44,993 bases of DNA from Paenibacillus sp. JCM 10914. GTDB taxonomy: Bacteria; Bacillota; Bacilli; Paenibacillales; Paenibacillaceae. Below the pieces are notes generated by a model that made no database searches, was not told the origin of the DNA, and was given only the letters and a program-made list of their open reading frames with translations. Position numbers and translations under genes: made by a program. The stretch lies in NCBI RefSeq assembly GCF_001315105.1, contig NZ_BAZR01000038.1:1-44993 (forward strand), given 5' to 3'. Position 1 is the stretch's first letter. Each line of letters starts with the position of its first letter. This document shows, in pieces, positions 34,048-43,093 of the stretch.

Positions 34048-35343
34048 ATGATTGAACGTTACAGCAGACCGGAAATGCGGGCGATTTGGACCGAGGAGAA
34101 CAAATTCAGAGCGTGGCTGGAAGTGGAACTGTGCGCATGCGAGGCATGGGCAGATCTTGGCGTCATTCCGCAGGAAGACACCGTTAAGCTTCGCCAGAAT
34201 GCAACTTTTGATATCGACCGGATATACGAGATTGAGCAGGAAACGCGCCATGATGTCATCGCCTTTACCCGCGCCGTATCGGAAAGCCTGGGCGAGGAGC
34301 GCAAGTGGGTCCACTACGGCTTGACTTCGACGGACGTGGTGGACACCGCGACGGGATATCTGCTCAAGCAGGCCAACGATATTTTGGAGCAGGACATCCT
34401 GCGTTTTGTCGGCATTTTGAAAGAGAAAGCACTGGCCTACAAGCATACCCCGATGATGGGCAGAACGCATGGCGTGCATGCAGAGCCTACAACCTTTGGT
34501 CTGAAAATGGCGCTGTGGCATGAAGAGATGATCCGCAACCTGGAGCGTTTCCGTCATGCGGCAGACGGCGTGCAATACGGTAAAATCTCGGGTGCGGTTG
34601 GAACGTATGCGAACATCGATCCTTCCGTGGAAGAATTCGTATGCCGCAAGCTTGGTACAAAAGCAGCACCGATCTCGACCCAGACGCTGCAGCGTGACCG
34701 TCATGCCGAATATATGGCTACCCTTGCCCTCATCGCTACATCCCTTGAGAAATTTGCTACAGAAGTCCGGGCGCTGCAGAAGAGTGAGGTTCGCGAGGTA
34801 GAAGAAGCATTCGCTAAAGGGCAAAAAGGCTCCTCCGCGATGCCGCACAAACGCAATCCGATCGGATCGGAGAACATCTCGGGCCTGGCGCGCGTCATTC
34901 GCGGTCATATGGTGTCTGCATACGAGAACGTGCCACTCTGGCATGAGCGTGACATCTCCCATTCTTCAGTAGAGCGTATCATCCTGCCGGATGCCACGAT
35001 GCTGCTGAACTACATGCTGAACCGCTTCGGCAACATCGTGAAGAACCTGACGGTCTTCCCGGAGAACATGAAGCGCAACATGGCTCGCACCTACGGCGTT
35101 CCATTCTCGGGCCGCATCCTGACGAAGTTGATCGACAAAGGCTTTAGCCGCGAGCAAGCCTACGATACCGTTCAGCCTCGCGCCATGCAGGCATGGGAAG
35201 AGCAGCGCCAATTCCGCGAGATCGTGGAAGCGACGCCTGAGATCACCGAGGTGCTCAGCGCTGCGGAGATTGAGGATGCATTTAATCCAAGCTGGCACCT
35301 GAAGCACGTGGATACGATTTTTGCCAAGCTGGGGTTGGAGTAG
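34048..35343 (+). CDS. purB: Adenylosuccinate lyase
   Basis: A 431-residue homotetrameric lyase that removes fumarate from SAICAR and from adenylosuccinate, so it serves both IMP and AMP synthesis. The signature loop SSAMPHKRNPIGSE carries the catalytic serine at about residue 263; the histidine regions are TSTDVVDT and GRTHGVHAEPT. The length equals the Bacillus enzyme. AGGA lies seven bases before the ATG. A 298-base gap with structured element B separates it from purC. Confidence 0.97.
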   Translation: MIERYSRPEMRAIWTEENKFRAWLEVELCACEAWADLGVIPQEDTVKLRQNATFDIDRIYEIEQETRHDVIAFTRAVSESLGEERKWVHYGLTSTDVVDTATGYLLKQANDILEQDILRFVGILKEKALAYKHTPMMGRTHGVHAEPTTFGLKMALWHEEMIRNLERFRHAADGVQYGKISGAVGTYANIDPSVEEFVCRKLGTKAAPISTQTLQRDRHAEYMATLALIATSLEKFATEVRALQKSEVREVEEAFAKGQKGSSAMPHKRNPIGSENISGLARVIRGHMVSAYENVPLWHERDISHSSVERIILPDATMLLNYMLNRFGNIVKNLTVFPENMKRNMARTYGVPFSGRILTKLIDKGFSREQAYDTVQPRAMQAWEEQRQFREIVEATPEITEVLSAAEIEDAFNPSWHLKHVDTIFAKLGLE

Positions 35344-35387
35344 TTAAGAAATTTATATTAGCGACTGAAGGCTCTATGAACTTGAGA

Positions 35388-35528
35388 ATCGCTACAACGG
35401 AGAAGGCGGAATTGTTTTGGAGAAGCGCGAGCGGTCCCCTTTGCCCCCGGATTTAAACATAATTAATAAAATTCATAATAAATCTGGGGGCAACAGGGAT
35501 CGGAAAAACAATCCGCATTCGTAGTGAT
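35388..35528 (+). repeat. Structured intergenic repeat element, copy B
   Basis: A nested stem-loop. ATCGCTAC and GTAGTGAT form the base, GCGGAATTGTTTT and AAAAACAATCCGC the outer stem, and TTTGCCCCCGGATTTA and TAAATCTGGGGGCAA the inner stem with a 23-base loop, the same loop length as copy A. The internal loop has TGGAGAAGCGCGAGCG opposite GATCGGAA, nearly as in copy A. TCCC/GGGA here replaces TCGC/GCGA in copy A, a compensatory change. It lies between purB and purC inside the operon, so it should be transcribed. Nothing else is seen in this 298-base gap. Confidence 0.7.
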
Positions 35529-35641
35529 GAACAAGCTGCATCTTTAACATGATACGGAGCAGTCCATTTTTCATCCGACAGAAATATAGGGAGCGACAGT
35601 TCTCGGGACCGAGATACACGTCGCCCCAAGGGGAGGAACAC

Positions 35642-36532
35642 ATGACATTACCGGCATTATCGACCGCCACCCATCTGGTCAACGTACCGCTGCTGTACAA
35701 GGGCAAGGTTCGTGAATTGTACGACTTGGGGGAGCATGTACTCATCGTAGTCACCGACCGTATTTCCGCTTTTGACTATGTGCTGGAGCCGCCTGTACCG
35801 GCCAAAGGAACCGTGCTGAACAAGCTGAGCGCTTTCTGGTTTGAACAAACGAAGGAGCTCATCAGCAATCATGTCGTGCATACCGATGTGGATCTCCTGG
35901 GCGATGCCGTCAAGGATAAGACGCTGCTGGATGGACGAATCATGGTGTGCCGCAGGGCCGAACGCATCGATATTGAATGCGTCGTCCGGGGGTATATCAC
36001 TGGCGGCGGCTGGCGGCAGTACCAGTCGACGGGTGAGGTTAACGGCATTAAGCTGCCGGAGGGCCTGCGCAAGAATGAGGCTTTTCCTGAGCCGATCTTC
36101 ACACCGGCCGCCAAGAACGATGTCGGTCATGATGAAGATATTTCGCTTGACCGGATGAAGGAGCTTGTCGGCGAGGAGCTGGCGCTGCAGCTGCAGGATC
36201 GCAGCCTGATGCTCTATAAGTACGCCCGCGACTATTGCAGCAAGCACGGCATTATTTTGGCCGACTGCAAGTTTGAGTTCGGTTTGATCAATGGAGAGAT
36301 TGTCCTCATCGATGAGATCTTCACGCCGGATTCCTCCCGTTTCTGGGATGAAGCCAATTATGCGCTCGATATTGAGATTGACAGCATGGATAAGGAGCCG
36401 GTGCGCACGTATCTCGCTTCGTCCGATTGGGATAAGAACAGTGAGCCCGATCCTCTGCCGCAGGCCGTGGTGGAGGAGACGACGCGCCGCTACACCGATA
36501 TTTACAGCCGAATCACGACATTGAGTCTGTAA
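35642..36532 (+). CDS. purC: SAICAR synthetase
   Basis: A 296-residue phosphoribosylaminoimidazole-succinocarboxamide synthase, joining aspartate to CAIR with ATP. Family segments are KGKVRELYDLG near residue 19, VVTDRISAFD, RRAERIDIECVVRGYITGG and DEIFTPDSSRFW. It is the longer form, about 300 residues, rather than the 240-residue Bacillus subtilis type. I start at the ATG at 35642 because AAGGGGAGG lies just upstream and the family N-terminus begins there; an open frame further upstream overlaps element B. Confidence 0.95.
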   Translation: MTLPALSTATHLVNVPLLYKGKVRELYDLGEHVLIVVTDRISAFDYVLEPPVPAKGTVLNKLSAFWFEQTKELISNHVVHTDVDLLGDAVKDKTLLDGRIMVCRRAERIDIECVVRGYITGGGWRQYQSTGEVNGIKLPEGLRKNEAFPEPIFTPAAKNDVGHDEDISLDRMKELVGEELALQLQDRSLMLYKYARDYCSKHGIILADCKFEFGLINGEIVLIDEIFTPDSSRFWDEANYALDIEIDSMDKEPVRTYLASSDWDKNSEPDPLPQAVVEETTRRYTDIYSRITTLSL

Positions 36533-36589
36533 AGCTTAAGGATCTTTTTAACCATTTCATTCATATATACCGAGGAGGAACAGGAAACA

Positions 36590-36835
36590 ATGTTGAAAGC
36601 AAAGGTCTACGTCACGATTAAACAGAGCGTATTGGACCCTCAAGGGGTAGCGGTGCAAGGTGCACTTCATTCGATCGGATACAAGGAAGTAGAGAGTCTG
36701 CGAATCGGTAAATATATGGAACTTGAGCTGGGTACGGACAACCGTGAGGAAGCCGAGCAGCGCGTGATAGAAATGTGCGAGAAGCTTTTGGCCAATACGG
36801 TGGTTGAGAACTACCGTTATGAATTGGAGGGCTAA
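36590..36835 (+). CDS. purS: FGAM synthase subunit PurS
   Basis: An 81-residue small subunit of the three-part formylglycinamidine ribonucleotide synthase (PurS, PurQ, PurL). It bridges PurQ and PurL and helps pass ammonia. Family segments are KVYVTIKQSVLDPQGVAVQG and YKEVESLRIGKYMEL. GAGGAGG lies 11 bases before the ATG. PurQ follows after four bases. Confidence 0.95.
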   Translation: MLKAKVYVTIKQSVLDPQGVAVQGALHSIGYKEVESLRIGKYMELELGTDNREEAEQRVIEMCEKLLANTVVENYRYELEG

Positions 36836-36839
36836 ACCA

Positions 36840-37529
36840 ATGAGATTTGCAGTGCTGGTCTTTCCTGGCTCCAATTGTGATATTGACTGTTATAAGGCGG
36901 TAGAAGAGACAATCGGTCAGCCGGTGGATTACGTATGGCATACGGCAACCGACCTTACTCCGTACGATTGTATATTGGTACCCGGCGGATTCTCCTACGG
37001 CGATTATCTGCGGTGTGGTGCGATTTCCCGGTTCGCCCCGGTTATGAGTGAAGTGGCGAAGGCGGCAGAAGAGGGCAAGTATATTCTTGGCATCTGCAAC
37101 GGATTTCAGATTTTGACGGAAGCGGGACTCCTTCCAGGGGCGCTGCGCCGTAACGATTCGATGAAATTCCGCTGCCATGACAGTGTACTGAAAGTGAACA
37201 ATAATACAACGCCATTTACGCGCGATTATGCGGAGGGACAAGAGATCGTCATTCCGATCGCACATGGTGAGGGCAACTATTACTGTGATGAAGAAACGCT
37301 TCAAAAGCTCCGGGACAACCGGCAAATCGTATTTACGTATCAAGACAATCCGAACGGCTCGGTAGAGGATATCGCAGGCATCTGCAACGAGCGCGGCAAC
37401 GTGATCGGCATGATGCCGCATCCGGAGCGCGCGGTGAGCAGTCTGCTCGGCTCGGATGACGGCAAGGCAATGTTTACATCGATATTACAGGCATGGAGGG
37501 ATACTCATGGCGCAGCAAACGTCCGTTAA
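36840..37529 (+). CDS. purQ: FGAM synthase glutaminase subunit PurQ
   Basis: A 229-residue class I glutamine amidotransferase supplying ammonia to PurL. The catalytic cysteine is in LGICNGFQILTEAG (about residue 86), and the histidine-glutamate pair is in MMPHPERAV near the C-terminus. I start at the ATG at 36840, eight bases after GGAGGG and matching the family start MRFAVLVFPGSNCD; an open frame further upstream overlaps purS. The 3' end overlaps purL by 23 bases. Confidence 0.96.
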   Translation: MRFAVLVFPGSNCDIDCYKAVEETIGQPVDYVWHTATDLTPYDCILVPGGFSYGDYLRCGAISRFAPVMSEVAKAAEEGKYILGICNGFQILTEAGLLPGALRRNDSMKFRCHDSVLKVNNNTTPFTRDYAEGQEIVIPIAHGEGNYYCDEETLQKLRDNRQIVFTYQDNPNGSVEDIAGICNERGNVIGMMPHPERAVSSLLGSDDGKAMFTSILQAWRDTHGAANVR

Positions 37530-39748
37530 GGAACCGACAGCAGAACAGATCGCAGAGCATCAGATTTACAAGCAGATGGGAGTTTCGGACAGCGAGTATG
37601 AGCTGATCTGTTCCTTCATGGGACGTAAGCCGAATTATACGGAAATCGGCGTGTTCAGTGTCATGTGGTCCGAGCACTGTGCTTACAAAAATTCCAAGCC
37701 GCTGCTTCGTCGCTTCCCGACAAGCGGACCGCGCGTCCTGATGGGACCGGGCGAAGGCGCGGGGATCGTTGATATTGGCGATAACCAAGCGGTGGTATTC
37801 AAGATCGAAAGCCACAACCATCCGTCCGCTGTTGAACCTTACCAAGGCGCGGCTACGGGTGTGGGCGGCATTATCCGCGATATTTTCTCCATGGGAGCAA
37901 GACCGGTAGCGATTCTGAACTCCCTTCGCTTCGGTAAGCTGGAGAGCGATCGCGTTAAATATTTGTTCGAGCATGTAGTATCCGGTATTGCCGGCTACGG
38001 TAACTGCATCGGCATACCGACGGTAGGCGGAGAAGTTGTATTCGATGAGAGTTATGAAGCAATCCGCTGGTCAATGCGATGTGCGTCGGCATTATCGACC
38101 ATGACAAAATTCAGCGCGGCGTCGCCAAAGGGGTAGGCAATCCGGTCTTCTATGTCGGACCTCCAACAGGACGTGATGGCATCCACGGTGCGACCTTCGC
38201 TTCCGTTGAGCTGACGGAGGAGTCCGAAGCGAACCGCACGGCCGTTCAGGTCGGCGATCCGTTCATGGAGAAGCTGGTGATGGAATCATGCCTGGAGCTG
38301 ATCGATTCCGGTATCGTGCTCGGCATTCAGGATATGGGCGCAGCTGGATTGACTTGCTCCAGTGCAGAGATGGCAAGTAAAGCAGGCAATGGCCTGGAGC
38401 TGTACTTGGACCAAGTGCCTCAACGTGAAGAAGGAATGACTCCGTATGAAATGATGCTGTCCGAATCTCAGGAACGGATGCTGTTCGTGGTTGAGCCTAA
38501 GCATGAAGCGCAAGCACAAGAAATCTTCGACCGTTGGGGCGTTATCTGCGCTAAGGTCGGTAAAGTGACCGACGATGGCCGTTTGAAGCTGATCCACCAT
38601 GATGAAGTGGTGGGCGACATGCCGGTGAAAGCACTCGTCGATGAGTGTCCAATCTATGACAAACCATCCCAAGAACCAGCTTATTATAAAGAGCAAGCTG
38701 CCGTAGATACGCTTCGTTACCAAGAAGTGAAGGATTTGGGCGGAGCCCTCAAGAAGGTGCTGGGTTCGCCAAGCCTGGCAAGCAAAGCATGGGTATACAA
38801 CCAATACGACTACATGGTTCGTACCAGCACGGCTGTTCGTCCGGGTTCGGATGCCGCTGTCGTGACGGTGCATGGCACGCGCAAAGCACTGGCGATGACA
38901 ACGGACTGCAACGGCCGCTATGTCTATCTCGATCCGGAGCTGGGCGGCAGAATCGCGGTCAGCGAAGCTGCGCGCAACATCGTATGTTCCGGCGCAGAAC
39001 CGCTTGCGATTACGGATAACCTGAACTTCGGCAGTCCGGAGAAGCCGGAGATTTTCTGGCAGATGGAGAAGGCAGTGGACGGCATGGCCGAGGCTTGCCG
39101 CGAGCTTGGAACTCCGGTTATCGGCGGAAATGTCAGTCTCTACAACGAGAACACCAAGGGCGCGATTTACCCGACGCCGGTTGTCGGCATGGTCGGTTTG
39201 ATCCATGATACGGATCACATTACGACGCAAGCTTCAAAGCGGAAGGCGATGCGATTTATGTGCTGGGCGATACCCATGCCGAACTGGGCGGCAGCGAGTT
39301 CCAAGCGGTCGTTCACGGGTTGTCGGAAGGCAGACCACCGGAGCTGAACCTGGGCACCGAGAAGAGATTGCTTGACGGTGTCCTGAAGGCAATCCAATCC
39401 GGTCTGGTACAATCCGCGCATGACGTGTCGGAGGGCGGACTTGCGGCAGCACTCGCGGAGAGCTGCATTAGCGGCAACGTTGGTGCAGAGGTCGAATGGT
39501 CGACCGATCTTCGCAGCGATGTGGCGCTGTTCAGCGAGAGCCAATCCCGGATCGTGCTGTCGGTATCCGCTGATCATAAGAATTCGCTTGAGAAGCTTCT
39601 GCAAGAAGCGGGCGTTCCATTTACCGCGCTTGGCTTCGTTGGCGGAAGCAAGCTTAGCATTAACATTAACGGTGCTTCTGCGCTGGAAGAATCCGTGGAG
39701 GCTTTGAAATCCGTCTGGGAGGATGCCATTCCATGTCTCATGAACTGA
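37507..39748 (+). CDS. purL: FGAM synthase large subunit PurL, two frameshifts as sequenced
   Basis: The ATP-dependent catalytic subunit converting FGAR to FGAM. The frame breaks twice. Near 38059, ESYEAIRW should read ESYEGNPLVNAMCVG, restored by one extra G (GAAGC to GAAGGC). Near 39233, TTQASKRK should read TTQAFKAEGDAIYVLGDTHAELGG, restored by one extra T. The repaired protein is 747 residues, as expected. Conserved segments VMWSEHCAYKNSKPLLRRF, KIESHNHPSAVEPYQGAATG and DMGAAGLTCSS are intact. GGAGGG lies six bases before the ATG. The 3' end overlaps purF by 16 bases. Two undercalled short homopolymers are the simplest explanation. Confidence 0.95.
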
Positions 39749-41211
39749 TACCCGAAGGACTGTGGACAGGGGATTACTACAATGAGGGAACAGGTCAGAG
39801 CGATATATTTGATACATTAAAAGAAGAGTGCGGCGTATTCGGGGTGTTTGGGCATCCCGATGCCGCCTCCCTTTCCTATTATGGGCTTCACGCACTCCAG
39901 CATCGGGGAGAGGAAAGCGCAGGAATCTGCGTGGCCGATGGCGAGAACTTCAATTATCACCGCGATATGGGGCTTGTCAAAGAAGTGTTTGATAAAGACA
40001 AGCTGGAATCGCTGCAGGGGGACATGTCGATCGGGCATGTCCGTTATTCGACCAGCGGCGACAGTCGGCTGACGAATGCACAGCCGCTCGTCTTCAAATA
40101 CCGCGAGGGCAATCTGGCGATTGCTACGAACGGCAACATCGTGAATGAACCGAAGCTTCGGCGTGAGCTGGAGATGGAGGGTTCCATTTTCCAAACGACC
40201 AGCGACACGGAAGTCATTGCGCATTTAATTGCCCGTTCGCCTAAAGATTTTGTTGAAGCAGCCAAAGATGCATTACAGCGACTGGTCGGCGGATTTGCTT
40301 TCCTGCTCATGACCAATGACAAGCTGCTCGTCGCTTCGGATCCGAACGGACTCCGTCCGCTGACGATGGGACGTCTAGGCGATGCATATATCTTCACTTC
40401 CGAGACGTGCGCGCTGGAAGTGATTGGAGCGGAAGCGATTCGTGATGTCGCTCCCGGGGAACTGCTGGTCCTCGATCAGAACGGGCTTCGGGAAGAGCGT
40501 TATACCGAGCCGGGGCGCAAAGCATTGTGCGCAATGGAATATATCTATTTCTCCCGCCCGGACAGTGATCTGAACGGTTCGAACCTGCATTCGGCCCGCA
40601 AGCGGATGGGCAGCGTCATGGCCCTGGAATCGTTCGTGGATGCCGATGTGGTTACAGGCGTGCCGGATTCCAGCATATCAGCCGCGATCGGTTATGCCGA
40701 ACAAACGGGCATTCCGTATGAGCTTGGATTGATTAAGAACAAGTACACGGGACGCACGTTCATTCAGCCGAGCCAGGAGTTGCGCGAACAAGGCGTCAAG
40801 ATGAAGCTGAGCGCGGTACGGCGCGTGGTGGAAGGCAAGCGTGTGGTGATGATCGATGATTCCATCGTTCGGGGAACGACGTCCCGCCGGATCGTCAATC
40901 TGCTTCGCGAAGCAGGCGCCACCGAAGTGCATGTGCGGATTACGTCGCCGCCGTTCAAGAATCCTTGCTTTTATGGCATCGATACACCGGATCGCAGAGA
41001 GCTGATTGCATCTGAAAAAAGCGTCGAGGAAATTTGCCGGGAGATCAATGCCGACTCCTTGTCGTTCTTGAGCCCGGATGGACTTATCTCCGCGATTGGC
41101 GGTTATGATGAGCATAGCCATAAAGGCGGTTTGTGCATGGCGTGCTTCGACAATGATTACCCGACGCCCATTGATTTTAATGGGGAAGAGAAAATGGGCT
41201 GTAGCTGCTGA
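39733..41211 (+). CDS. purF: Amidophosphoribosyltransferase
   Basis: A 492-residue enzyme for the first committed step, PRPP plus glutamine to phosphoribosylamine. Cys33 in EECGVFGVFGH would be the N-terminal nucleophile after removal of a propeptide of about 32 residues, longer than the 11 residues in Bacillus subtilis. The PRPP loop is VVMIDDSIVRGTTS. Cysteines in LCMACFD and at the C-terminal GCSC are candidates for the iron-sulfur cluster of the Bacillus-type enzyme. GGGAGG lies ten bases before the ATG. Confidence 0.96.
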   Translation: MSHELIPEGLWTGDYYNEGTGQSDIFDTLKEECGVFGVFGHPDAASLSYYGLHALQHRGEESAGICVADGENFNYHRDMGLVKEVFDKDKLESLQGDMSIGHVRYSTSGDSRLTNAQPLVFKYREGNLAIATNGNIVNEPKLRRELEMEGSIFQTTSDTEVIAHLIARSPKDFVEAAKDALQRLVGGFAFLLMTNDKLLVASDPNGLRPLTMGRLGDAYIFTSETCALEVIGAEAIRDVAPGELLVLDQNGLREERYTEPGRKALCAMEYIYFSRPDSDLNGSNLHSARKRMGSVMALESFVDADVVTGVPDSSISAAIGYAEQTGIPYELGLIKNKYTGRTFIQPSQELREQGVKMKLSAVRRVVEGKRVVMIDDSIVRGTTSRRIVNLLREAGATEVHVRITSPPFKNPCFYGIDTPDRRELIASEKSVEEICREINADSLSFLSPDGLISAIGGYDEHSHKGGLCMACFDNDYPTPIDFNGEEKMGCSC

Positions 41212-41333
41212 TTTTGCAGTGGACAGCCACGTTTTCTCAGGTTGACCCTTTAAGCTGATGATCTATTAAGGATATAAATGATGTGTGAACTGAACTGATA
41301 CTTTCGTCATAACGAAAAAGGAGTGTTGAGCGC

Positions 41334-42374
41334 GTGTCTGATACTTACAAACAAGCAGGCGTGGATATCGCAGCAGGCAACGAAGCGGTAGAGCGGATGA
41401 AAAAGCATGTCAAAACGACTTTCAGACCGGAAGTCATGACCGACCTCGGGGGTTTTGGCGCACTGTTCAAGTTGAATAAAGACCAATATGAAGAGCCGGT
41501 ACTCGTCTCAGGCACGGATGGCGTCGGCACAAAGCTGAAGCTCGCATTCGCGATGGATCAACATGACACCATCGGGATTGATGCGGTAGCGATGTGCGTG
41601 AACGATATTGTGGTGCAAGGCGCCGAACCGCTCTTTTTTCTCGACTATTTGGCGTGTGACAAGGTCATACCATCCAAGATCGAATCGATCGTCAAGGGGA
41701 TTGCTGACGGTTGTAACCAAGCGGGCTGTTCTCTAATCGGCGGGGAAACAGCGGAGATGCCGGGGATGTACAGTGAAGGCGAGTATGACATTGCAGGCTT
41801 TACCGTAGGGATTGTCGACAAAAGCAAAATGATCAACGGGTCGAATATCGCGGCAGGCGACACGGTGATCGGACTTGCATCCAGCGGCGTACACAGCAAT
41901 GGTTTCTCGCTTGTCCGTAAACTGCTCCTTGAGGATGCAGGCTATTCGTTGCAGCAAGAGATTCACGAATTGGGAGGACGCCTTGGCGACGTGCTGCTGG
42001 CGCCAACCAAGATATATGTGAAGCCGCTGCTTAGTTTGTTGAAGGAGATCGAAGTGAAGGGCATGGCGCACATTACGGGCGGCGGATTTATCGAGAACAT
42101 TCCGCGCATGCTGCCGGATGGCGTCAATGTCGACATTGAATACGGCGCTTGGCCGATTCTGCCGATCTTTAAGCTGATGCAGGAGAAAGGCAATATCTCG
42201 AACAAAGATATGTTTACGACATTTAATATGGGAGTCGGCATGGTTCTTGTCGTTAAGGAACAGGATGCCGATGCGGCGCTTCAATTCCTCCGCTCCACAG
42301 GCGAAGAGGCTTACGTAATCGGCCGCGTGACGGAAGGCGAGCGCATCGTAACCTTCACGGGAGCTGAAGTGTAA
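41334..42374 (+). CDS. purM: AIR synthetase
   Basis: A 346-residue phosphoribosylformylglycinamidine cyclo-ligase that closes the imidazole ring with ATP. Family segments are YKQAGVDIAAGNEAVERMKK, GTDGVGTKLKLA, DAVAMCVNDIVVQGAEPLFF and GLASSGVHSNGFSLVR. The start is GTG, with AAGGAG ten bases upstream, 122 bases after purF; that gap holds only a weak TTTCGT/ACGAAA dyad. The stop TAA shares its last base with the purN ATG. Confidence 0.96.
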   Translation: MSDTYKQAGVDIAAGNEAVERMKKHVKTTFRPEVMTDLGGFGALFKLNKDQYEEPVLVSGTDGVGTKLKLAFAMDQHDTIGIDAVAMCVNDIVVQGAEPLFFLDYLACDKVIPSKIESIVKGIADGCNQAGCSLIGGETAEMPGMYSEGEYDIAGFTVGIVDKSKMINGSNIAAGDTVIGLASSGVHSNGFSLVRKLLLEDAGYSLQQEIHELGGRLGDVLLAPTKIYVKPLLSLLKEIEVKGMAHITGGGFIENIPRMLPDGVNVDIEYGAWPILPIFKLMQEKGNISNKDMFTTFNMGVGMVLVVKEQDADAALQFLRSTGEEAYVIGRVTEGERIVTFTGAEV

Positions 42375-42985
42375 TGAGTTCGCTTCGGATTGCGGTGTTT
42401 GCTTCCGGAAGAGGCAGTAATTTTCAGGCTTTGGTGGATGCGCAGGTAAGCGGAGCCTTGGGCTGCGAGCTCAGCCTCATGGTATGCGACAAGCCGCAGG
42501 CACCCGTCGTGGAGCTGGCCAAAGCGGCGAACGTGGATACCTTTGTATTTCAACCTAAGGAGTATGCCTCCAAGGAAGAGTATGAACGGAATATCGCAGC
42601 AGAGCTTCAACAGCGCGGTGTCGAATTGATTGTGCTTGCAGGATATATGCGGTTGTTAAGTCCGTCTTTTGTGGAATTTTACAACGGCCGAATCATCAAT
42701 ATTCATCCTTCCCTGCTGCCTGCTTTTCCAGGTAAAGACGCGATTGGACAGGCGCTTGCATATGGCGTGAAAATGACCGGAGTCACCGTTCATTTCGTGG
42801 ATGGCGGCATGGATACCGGGCCCGTTATTGCCCAGAAGGCGGTTGAGATCAAGGAAGGCGATACTGCGGAATTGTTGGCGGAACGCATTCATAACGTGGA
42901 GCAGAAGCTGTACTCGGAAGTCGTATCCTGGTTTGCTCAGAGGCGGATTTCGCTGAATGGGCGGAATGTGACGATTGCCGAGTGA
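42374..42985 (+). CDS. purN: GAR transformylase
   Basis: A 203-residue folate-dependent phosphoribosylglycinamide formyltransferase, adding the first formyl group. The nucleotide segment is FASGRGSNFQAL near the N-terminus. Catalytic Asn and His are in IINIHPSLLPAFPG and the aspartate in DGGMDTGPVIAQ. It overlaps purM by one base (TAATG). A 108-base gap to purH holds no gene. Confidence 0.96.
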   Translation: MSSLRIAVFASGRGSNFQALVDAQVSGALGCELSLMVCDKPQAPVVELAKAANVDTFVFQPKEYASKEEYERNIAAELQQRGVELIVLAGYMRLLSPSFVEFYNGRIINIHPSLLPAFPGKDAIGQALAYGVKMTGVTVHFVDGGMDTGPVIAQKAVEIKEGDTAELLAERIHNVEQKLYSEVVSWFAQRRISLNGRNVTIAE

Positions 42986-43093
42986 CATGTTCGATATTTC
43001 TCGGGAAATAATTTGCAATTATGGGTGTTCGACAGCATTTATGCAATCAAGACAGGCTTATATCATTTTCATTCATATATAGGGGGTATGGAC

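Noticed and set aside
33811..34962. 383-codon minus-strand frame opposite purK and purB
   Set aside because: It is antisense to two well-conserved enzymes, has no recognisable domain and no ribosome site; it follows from codon bias of the sense genes.
36618..37421. 267-codon minus-strand frame opposite purS and purQ
   Set aside because: Same reasons: no domain, no start signal, and the sense strand codes for known subunits.
38286..39230. 314-codon minus-strand frame opposite purL
   Set aside because: Antisense shadow of a conserved gene with low-complexity, histidine- and arginine-rich translation.
36555..43081. Identical TTTCATTCATATATA before purS (36555) and before purH (43067)
   Set aside because: Both lie just before ribosome sites, but a 15-base AT-rich match in 45 kb is expected about once by chance.
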